Source of the DNA: Ruminococcus flavefaciens
Lineage (GTDB): Bacteria > Bacillota > Clostridia > Oscillospirales > Ruminococcaceae
Assembly: GCA_004554385.1 (NCBI GenBank)
Contig: SFMO01000202.1
Coordinates: 1 to 47,870 of the forward strand
Length of the DNA: 47,870 nt
Direction of reading: 5' to 3'
Position numbers and translations under genes: made by a program. This document shows positions 43,427 through 47,870 of the stretch, piece by piece. Position 1 is the first letter of the stretch; every line of letters starts with the position of its first letter. Under the pieces are notes generated by a model. It did not search any database and was not told the origin of the DNA. It saw only the letters and a list, made by a program, of their open reading frames with translations.

Positions 43427-44329
43427 TTAATTATTTAAGCTTTTATTCTTTCTCTCAGTAAAAAATTTTCTTCGTATCGATATTGTCAGGATCAGTAAAA
43501 TGCCTGCTCCGCTCCACAAAGCCGCACGAATACGGTTTTTTTCACTTTTCTCCGCGGAGTTATGTCTATCAATGCATGACGTCATTTCAGTCGCATTGAA
43601 ACGAAGACCGTTTTCAGCTGCATAGCGCTCCGCAGCCGTACCTCTCTCTCCCGAAATGAGAAGTCCCATCTGCTTCAGCTCCAGATTGCCGTCGCATGTA
43701 AAGCCCACAGCCTGTTTACCTATAAACGTACAAGTCGGCGGTATGTAGATCTCATTCAGCTTTCCGCACATAAAGAACGCTCTCTCACCTATGAACAGCA
43801 GCTCATCATCTGTCTGTACCTCTTTAAGACCTGTGCAGCCTGCAAAACAGAAAGCTCCTGCTGATGTGAGTCTTTTCGGCAAGCGCACTTTGCTCAGAGA
43901 TGTACAGGCGCGAAAGCATGAATCGGGCAGAATTTCAAGAGAATCGGGCAGTTCTACCGTGTCAAGAGCTCCGCAGCCACAGAAGCAGCCCTCTCCTATC
44001 TCTTCAAGCTCCGCAGGAAGTTTCGCTTTTTTCAAAGAATAACATGCATAGAAGCAGTGATGTCCAAGCTTCGTGACAGTATCCGGAATGATAATGCTTT
44101 TCAGCGTCCTGCAATTACAGAATGCGTTGTCACGGATCTTAGTAACGGGGTAGCAGCCGATAAATTCAGGAATTTCAAGCTCTGTTTGTTTGCCTGAATA
44201 TCCTGTTATAACAGCTTCTCTGTCTATGATTGTGTACCCGAGCCCGTCATTTTCAGCTCCGAAGGCGGTAAAGCCTGCATAAAACAGCAAAAAAACAGCG
44301 ACTATAATGCCGAAAGAATACTTTAACAT
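43427..44329 (-). CDS. Secreted leucine-rich-repeat protein (BspA/LRR_5 type) with C-terminal membrane helix
   Basis: About 300 residues. After a signal peptide (about 1-22), a beta-strand linker, and five to six BspA-like leucine-rich repeats (about 62-205), each contains a Cys and a short phrase such as ACTSLSKVRLP or GCTGLKEVQ. A final repeat with FIGKQAVGFTCDG and a stalk lead to a C-terminal membrane helix (about 268-285) and a basic tail, so the protein is anchored by its C-terminus outside the cell. Such proteins often bind host or plant polymers or partners; the ligand is unknown. The start is ATG at 44329 with AAAGGAG nine bases ahead; earlier in-frame residues have no ribosome-binding site. 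Confidence 0.8.
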   Translation of the reverse strand: MLKYSFGIIVAVFLLFYAGFTAFGAENDGLGYTIIDREAVITGYSGKQTELEIPEFIGCYPVTKIRDNAFCNCRTLKSIIIPDTVTKLGHHCFYACYSLKKAKLPAELEEIGEGCFCGCGALDTVELPDSLEILPDSCFRACTSLSKVRLPKRLTSAGAFCFAGCTGLKEVQTDDELLFIGERAFFMCGKLNEIYIPPTCTFIGKQAVGFTCDGNLELKQMGLLISGERGTAAERYAAENGLRFNATEMTSCIDRHNSAEKSEKNRIRAALWSGAGILLILTISIRRKFFTERKNKSLNN

Positions 44330-44793
44330 TTTGCTCACTCCTTTAAAAGCAAGTATATCAGTTTGCGGCAGATCCGCAAAGGTATTTCTTTCAGCATTTT
44401 CCGCTGTATTCCGTGTTTTATCAAAAAACAGCAAGCATCTGCATCGTTCTGCGTCTGCTTTTTCTGCCGAAATATGGTGTTCCTGCACTTTTCATTTCCG
44501 CAAATATTGTCAGAACAAAACGAAGCTGCCGACATATATCGACAGCTTCATTATCCTCTTTCGATTCCCCATCTATACTTTTCATTTCCGATGTTCAGGC
44601 ATCGGATTGTCAAGTACTTTTCTTGTATACATTATAGCATATTACTCTCTGTAAGTCAATATCTTTCAGAGTAAATCAGCATTATTTCGTTGTTTCAGCT
44701 AAATACGCCATGTTTTTTTCATGTGTTATAACGAAACTTCAAGCATTATTTTATACAAAAAGTAAATCAGAAATCGAGTATTACCAATGGGTA
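44330..44793. other. Intergenic region between recombinase and LRR gene
   Basis: About 460 bases without a convincing gene. It holds a likely recombinase terminator (GAAGCTG/CAGCTTC, 44522-44549), an imperfect inverted repeat TTACTCTCTG/CAGAGTAA (44642-44675), and otherwise AT-rich DNA. I could not identify an attachment site or a promoter for the LRR gene. Confidence 0.45.
44522..44549 (-). terminator. Possible terminator of the recombinase unit
   Basis: GAAGCTG and CAGCTTC pair over seven base pairs, extended by three more after a mismatch. On the minus strand a modest T-rich stretch (GTTTTGTT) follows. Weaker than the other terminators in this window. Confidence 0.45.
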
Positions 44794-44916
44794 TCACTTT
44801 CTGCCGCAGTTCTTGTCAAATGACGGGTTGCAGGCATAGAAATTCTTTGAGTCAAGCTTATCCTGTGCTATCCTGAGAGCTTCACCGTTTCGTTCATGGT
44901 GCTTCAGATCCGCCAC
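44794..44916 (-). CDS. Short frame overlapping the recombinase end (40 codons)
   Basis: A GTG at 44916 opens a 40-residue frame (MADLKHHERNGEALRIAQDK, then Lys/Asp-rich residues and two Cys, ending CGRK) that overlaps the recombinase stop by 13 bases. No ribosome-binding site is close; translation would depend on coupling to the recombinase. Composition and codon use look protein-like. It could be a small companion protein or the remnant of a gene beyond the recombinase. I do not recognise it. Confidence 0.4.
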   Translation of the reverse strand: MADLKHHERNGEALRIAQDKLDSKNFYACNPSFDKNCGRK

Positions 44917-46382
44917 TGAATTATAATTCGCCCCTCACAGGCATAAACAGCACTGATAAGCGTATCTACGACCTGCCGCTTATCCTCAAAGCTCAGCTCG
45001 TTCCACAATGTCATGTCAGGAGCTTTTTCATCAAAGCCAGCTCCACCCTCATTTGCCAGCCTTTTTATCCTTTGTATCAGATCCTTTCCGTGAAGATCAA
45101 GAGTATTTATCCTGTCACTGATATAACGAAATACTGCATCATCCGCACCATTCACCCTATCAACAAGTCCCTCTATCTTCCTCTCGGTCTCCCAAAGCTC
45201 GTTCTCAAGCCGCAGCCTTTCGGCGTCCTGCGCAGCTTTTTCGGTACAGAACAGCTCTGTAATTTTCACACATATCTCATTGAATACAAGCTCCTCTGTC
45301 TGTGCAGTGTATAGAGTCCCTGCGCCCTTGCAGCTGCCTGAGTTCTGTCTGTTGGAGCATCTCAGATACCGTCGTCTGCCGCCGTCATATTCCTTGGCTG
45401 TCAGAGCGTATCCGCACTCCCCGCACTTTATCTTGCCGCTGAGCCATGAGTTCCTTGCCTTCTGTGAAGGTATCGCCGCATTTCTCCCCGAGCATTTTCT
45501 GCGGCATTTAAGCCACAGTTCTGAGGATACGATCCCTTTGTGAGGAGCAAGAACTATCTGGATACCATCAGTAGTTTTTTTATTCCCGTCAGTACATCTT
45601 CTGTAGCTGTAGCAGCCATTCTCTCCGATATAAGCAGTCTTAGCATCAACCATGTCCGCTCCGTTGTCCTTGAAAAAATCATAAACGTCACCGTCCGCCA
45701 TTACATATATCGGATTAATTATCATTTCCCTCAGCCTCTGCCGGACCCACGGCTTGCCGCGCTTTTTCATTCCAAATTCATTAAGTCTGACAATAATATC
45801 TCCCAGTGAAGTATCACGCTCTGAATACATCTCAAATATCATGCGCACAACATCCGCTTCTTCAGATACAGCTTCATACATTGAGGTATGTATGCCGTCA
45901 ATGACTGTGGGTATCTTTCTGAAGCCGTAGGGTATTGGTCCGCCCATATAGAAGCTTCTCTGACTTCTTGAAAAATATGCGTCCGCAACTCGTTTCTGTA
46001 TAGTCTCACGTTCAAGCTGTGCAAAAACTATACATATATTCAGCATGGCGTTTCCCATAGGTGACGATGTGTCGAATTTCTCTGTGGCTGATATGAACTG
46101 CACTCCGCGTTCACCAAACACCTCCATCATCTTGGAAAAATCAAGTATAGAGCGGCTTATACGGTCAAGCTTGTAGACAATGACCGTATTTATGTGCCCT
46201 TCCCTGATGTCATCCATCATTCGTCTGAACTCTGGTCGATTCGTATTTCTGCCGCTGTATCCTCTGTCGATATAGGTTACGACCTCCTCTCCCCTCGCCT
46301 CATACCTGCACAGTCCGATCTGCTGCTCAATGGAGATACTGTCCGCACGATCAACAGACTGTCTTGCGTAAATAGCTGTCAT
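44904..46382 (-). CDS. Large serine recombinase
   Basis: A site-specific recombinase of 492 residues, the class that inserts and excises phages and conjugative elements. The catalytic Ser9 is in YARQSVDR, with the Arg-rich active site in VYKLDRISRS and QLERETIQKRVADA (about 60-145). A recombinase domain (about 160-290), a zinc ribbon with CGECGYAL and CSNR (about 310-350) and a coiled-coil tail (about 390-420) follow. The ATG at 46382 has AAAGGGG nine bases ahead. No phage or conjugation genes are visible, so it is either a lone integrase or the remnant of a lost element. Two short frames overlap or adjoin its ends. Confidence 0.92.
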   Translation of the reverse strand: MTAIYARQSVDRADSISIEQQIGLCRYEARGEEVVTYIDRGYSGRNTNRPEFRRMMDDIREGHINTVIVYKLDRISRSILDFSKMMEVFGERGVQFISATEKFDTSSPMGNAMLNICIVFAQLERETIQKRVADAYFSRSQRSFYMGGPIPYGFRKIPTVIDGIHTSMYEAVSEEADVVRMIFEMYSERDTSLGDIIVRLNEFGMKKRGKPWVRQRLREMIINPIYVMADGDVYDFFKDNGADMVDAKTAYIGENGCYSYRRCTDGNKKTTDGIQIVLAPHKGIVSSELWLKCRRKCSGRNAAIPSQKARNSWLSGKIKCGECGYALTAKEYDGGRRRYLRCSNRQNSGSCKGAGTLYTAQTEELVFNEICVKITELFCTEKAAQDAERLRLENELWETERKIEGLVDRVNGADDAVFRYISDRINTLDLHGKDLIQRIKRLANEGGAGFDEKAPDMTLWNELSFEDKRQVVDTLISAVYACEGRIIIQWRI

Positions 46383-46386
46383 ATTT

Positions 46387-46596
46387 TCAGCCCCTTTCAG
46401 AATAACCATACGTTTTACTCTTTTTCCTGTCCATGTCCTTATATTTTAAAAAGATACCGTACAGCTCAGACTTTGTCGTTCTATACAAGTATTCTTGCTT
46501 TTTAACAGGACTAAGGTTCTCGATAATTACCTGCCCCCTTTCTGCATTCACTTTCCTTATCTCAGAATAAAAGCCTGTTCGATCTAAAACTACAAT
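46387..46596 (-). CDS. Short frame just upstream of the recombinase, possible ATT start
   Basis: An open frame of 69-76 codons ending four bases ahead of the recombinase ATG, in the same transcript direction. It reads LDRTGFYSEIRKV, then KSELYGIFLKYKD and a Lys-rich end with YGYSERG, so it looks protein-like. A strong ribosome-binding site (GCGGAGGCG) lies at its start, but the codons at the right spacing are ATT ATT ATT GTA; no ATG, GTG or TTG fits there. An internal GTG at 46551 has a poor ribosome-binding site. I cannot tell whether it is an ATT-started protein or a remnant. Confidence 0.45.
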   Translation of the reverse strand: MVVLDRTGFYSEIRKVNAERGQVIIENLSPVKKQEYLYRTTKSELYGIFLKYKDMDRKKSKTYGYSERG

Positions 46597-46699
46597 AATA
46601 ATCGCCTCCGCTATATTCTATTGGATCAGTGCTCGTCTGAATACCATCAGTTTATGATAATTAATAATCAGCCACAAACAAACGTGACCGAAGATCATC

Positions 46700-46728
46700 T
46701 TGCATTTTAAGTAAAAATAGTATATAAT
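46700..46728 (+). promoter_or_regulatory. Promoter of the flavin reductase gene
   Basis: TTGCAT (46700-46705), 17 bases, TATAAT (46723-46728) on the plus strand. The leader is about 43 bases and ends at AAAGGAG. Confidence 0.75.
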
Positions 46729-46777
46729 GAAATATGCGGCATATGACCGCTTATAACCAATAAAGGAGTGTTGAATA

Positions 46778-47344
46778 ATGAGAAAAAGTATCAAAACAAC
46801 AGAAGCTATTTTCCCAATGCCTGTGCTTATGGTCTCGACCTACAATAATGACGGCAGTATCGATGTAATGAACGCGGCATGGGGCACAATGGTAGAGCGT
46901 GACATCGTTGCACTCAACCTTACCGAGACACATCAGACAGTTGCCAACATCAAAAAGAGAAAGGGCTTCACAGTTGCTGTTGCCGACGCAAAACACGTTA
47001 CCGAAGCTGACTATTTCGGAGTCGTATCTGGAAAGAACACTCCGGATAAATTTGCAAACAGCGGATTGAAGGCAGAAAAATCACAGCTTGTAGACGCTCC
47101 CGTTATCACCGACTTCCCTGTTGTACTCGAATGCGAGTTCATTGAATATCAGGACAGCGAGTACGGTCTCGGCGTTATCGGCAAGGTCGTAAACGTAACA
47201 GTTGATGAAAGTGTAATGAAAGACGGTAAGGTAGATGTTGACGCAGTTAACGCTATTGCATTCGATCCCTACACACATGGCTACTATAAAGTAAGCGGCA
47301 GAGTCGGTGAAGCCTTCAGCGACGGATTGAAGCTGAAAAAATAA
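46778..47344 (+). CDS. Flavin reductase family protein (FMN-binding split barrel)
   Basis: A 188-residue FMN-binding protein of the flavin reductase type. Typical features are the start FPMPVLMVSTYNNDGSIDVM, where FMN-binding residues lie, the AAWGTMVERDIVALNL strand, and a C-terminal strand with PYTHGYYKVSGRVGEAF. Such proteins transfer electrons from NAD(P)H or rubredoxin to flavin; the partner is unknown. It is the only gene facing right in the window. The ATG has AAAGGAG nine bases ahead, with its own promoter and terminator. Confidence 0.9.
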   Translation: MRKSIKTTEAIFPMPVLMVSTYNNDGSIDVMNAAWGTMVERDIVALNLTETHQTVANIKKRKGFTVAVADAKHVTEADYFGVVSGKNTPDKFANSGLKAEKSQLVDAPVITDFPVVLECEFIEYQDSEYGLGVIGKVVNVTVDESVMKDGKVDVDAVNAIAFDPYTHGYYKVSGRVGEAFSDGLKLKK

Positions 47345-47365
47345 CAGTCTGCACAAATATCATAA

Positions 47366-47406
47366 AAATACCGAGCCCGAAAAATTACGGGGTCGGTATT
47401 TTTTTT
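47366..47406 (+). terminator. Rho-independent terminator of the flavin reductase gene
   Basis: AATACCGA and TCGGTATT pair over eight base pairs, with a further CCC/GGG after one mismatch, and nine Ts follow. It begins 22 bases past the stop. Confidence 0.9.
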
Positions 47407-47470
47407 GCAGTATCACAAATTATCATCAATAAAGCAGTCTTTTCACCTCGCGGATAGAACGGTCAACGCC

Positions 47471-47498
47471 GTAAAAAATAAATACCATTATTTTTTAC
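47471..47498. repeat. Perfect ten-base inverted repeat
   Basis: GTAAAAAATA (47471-47480) and TATTTTTTAC (47489-47498), eight bases apart. It could be a protein-binding palindrome or a weak hairpin; it is not followed by a T run like the terminators. Confidence 0.5.
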
Positions 47499-47555
47499 AT
47501 TAATCACAAAAATGTCATATTTTAATAATAAATCGTATTTTTTCGCAATTATATG

Positions 47556-47584
47556 TTGGCATTGCATTTAGGTAATGATATAAT
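47556..47584 (+). promoter_or_regulatory. Strong rightward promoter in the gene-free region
   Basis: TTGGCA (47556-47561), 17 bases, TATAAT (47579-47584). No reading frame with a ribosome-binding site follows closely; the transcript would first encounter the hairpins at 47633-47694. Confidence 0.65.
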
Positions 47585-47590
47585 ATAAAT

Positions 47591-47712
47591 TATTGATCAC
47601 TATATTATTATTAACATATAGTTCAAAAAAGAGCAAAGCATTATATTTTTGTACAGAAGGACCTTTGCACGTTAGTCGATGCGGTCCACCGCATATTTGT
47701 TATTTATTTGTC
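47591..47712 (+). ncRNA. Candidate short RNA or attenuator leader
   Basis: The RNA from the promoter at 47556-47584 can fold GCAAAG/CTTTGC (47633-47638 with 47663-47668), then ATGCGG/CCGCAT (47679-47684 with 47689-47694) followed by a T-rich stretch, a terminator-like end. GGACC (47659-47663) can instead pair with GGTCC (47683-47687), which would break both hairpins. This suggests a choice between ending and continuing transcription. It is a proposal from base pairing alone. Confidence 0.4.
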
Positions 47713-47750
47713 AGATATTATCATGGATGCATGTGTATGCCGGCGCCAGA

Positions 47751-47843
47751 ACCGCACTGACACGGACTTAGAACCGCACGCTGCCGGACTTTCGACCGCA
47801 CCTTGCCGGAGCAGAACCGCACTTTACCGATCATTGACCGCAC
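47751..47843 (+). repeat. Five direct repeats ACCGCAC with helical phasing
   Basis: ACCGCAC begins at 47751, 47773, 47795, 47816 and 47837, spaced 22, 22, 21 and 21 bases, two turns of DNA. CCGG or a variant follows at four bases in copies 2-4, giving a bipartite ACCGCAC-N4-CCGG unit. Phased short repeats next to a promoter fit a row of protein-binding sites, such as a transposase or repressor array. Confidence 0.75.
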
Positions 47844-47863
47844 TCCGAACCAACTGATATAAT
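47834..47863 (+). promoter_or_regulatory. Promoter overlapping the last repeat
   Basis: TTGACC (47834-47839), 18 bases, TATAAT (47858-47863) on the plus strand. The fifth ACCGCAC lies over the -35 box, so a protein bound to the repeats would block or control this promoter. The gene it serves is beyond the window. Confidence 0.6.
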
Positions 47864-47870
47864 ATTTACA

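Larger units (their letters stand above)
47409..47870. other. Regulatory DNA at the right edge, no gene seen
   Basis: About 460 bases without a supported protein gene. In order: AT-rich DNA, a ten-base inverted repeat (47471-47498), a strong rightward promoter (47556-47584), a candidate short RNA with alternative hairpins (47591-47712), five ACCGCAC repeats phased at 21-22 bases (47751-47843), and a second rightward promoter (47834-47863) reading off the edge. Probably the regulatory end of a mobile element or of a regulated gene outside the window. Confidence 0.6.

Noticed and set aside
47590..47760. A TTG-started open frame of about 50 codons in the right-edge region
   Set aside because: No ribosome-binding site, and composition follows AT-rich DNA and the repeats; more likely non-coding.
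47751..47843. CRISPR array
   Set aside because: The repeat core is only seven bases and spacing is a regular 21-22 bases; no leader, long repeats or cas genes.

Overview
The window looks like chromosome of a cellulosome-forming Ruminococcus close to R. flavefaciens (Firmicutes, Oscillospiraceae). The reasons are: four secreted glycan hydrolases that each end in a dockerin; dockerins with the R. flavefaciens style of sequence; moderate GC; strong GGAGG ribosome-binding sites; consensus TTGACA/TATAAT promoters; and typical clostridial housekeeping gene orders. This assignment is inferred from sequence character, not from a database match. Almost everything is on the minus strand; only the flavin reductase near 47 kb and the regulatory DNA at the right edge face right.

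Left edge (1-4.5 kb): the end of an IS3-type insertion sequence cuts an ABC-transporter (FtsX/MacB-like) permease gene. The gene ahead of it in the same operon, an M13 zinc metallopeptidase lipoprotein, carries an in-frame stop codon, so both genes of the operon are broken. Next comes a SLC13/ArsB-type anion permease with its own promoter and terminator. From 4.5 to 10.1 kb lie two secreted hemicellulose-type enzymes: a beta-helix enzyme resembling GH141 with a CBM6-like module and a dockerin, and a GH43 enzyme with a beta-sandwich, a CBM22/CBM4-like module and a dockerin.

Central block (10.5-36.9 kb): a long, tightly packed run of housekeeping genes, transcribed right to left, with many 1-32 base overlaps. 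In transcription order: rRNA methyltransferase (TrmH/SpoU), dprA, topA, trmFO, plsX, rnc, radical SAM, smc, ftsY, rdgB, yhbY, flavodoxin-like reductase, nadD-yqeK fusion, LCP protein, rsfS, small membrane protein, leuS. Then rpsU, yqeG, aroQ, pepQ, efp and a CD1247-type zinc-ribbon protein follow, with some internal promoters and terminators. Ahead of this run sits the infC-rpmI-rplT operon, with a consensus promoter, an attenuator-like leader and a probable ATT start codon. Ahead of that is a two-gene unit of an FtsH-type AAA protease lacking its membrane anchor and the sporulation signal protein SpoIIR.

Right part (38.4-47.9 kb): a GH26 (CBM35-GH26-dockerin) and GH9 (GH9-CBM3-dockerin) operon for mannan and cellulose breakdown; a secreted leucine-rich-repeat protein; a large serine recombinase flanked by two short overlapping reading frames; a flavin reductase; and a dense regulatory stretch. 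That stretch has a strong promoter, alternative RNA hairpins, and five helically phased ACCGCAC repeats running into another promoter at the edge, probably one end of a mobile element.

Most notable: the IS end that can hide its own transposase ribosome-binding site in read-through RNA; FtsY with an acidic and basic tail moved to its C-terminus; the anchorless FtsH beside spoIIR; the recombinase with its two overlapping frames; and the phased repeat array at the right edge.
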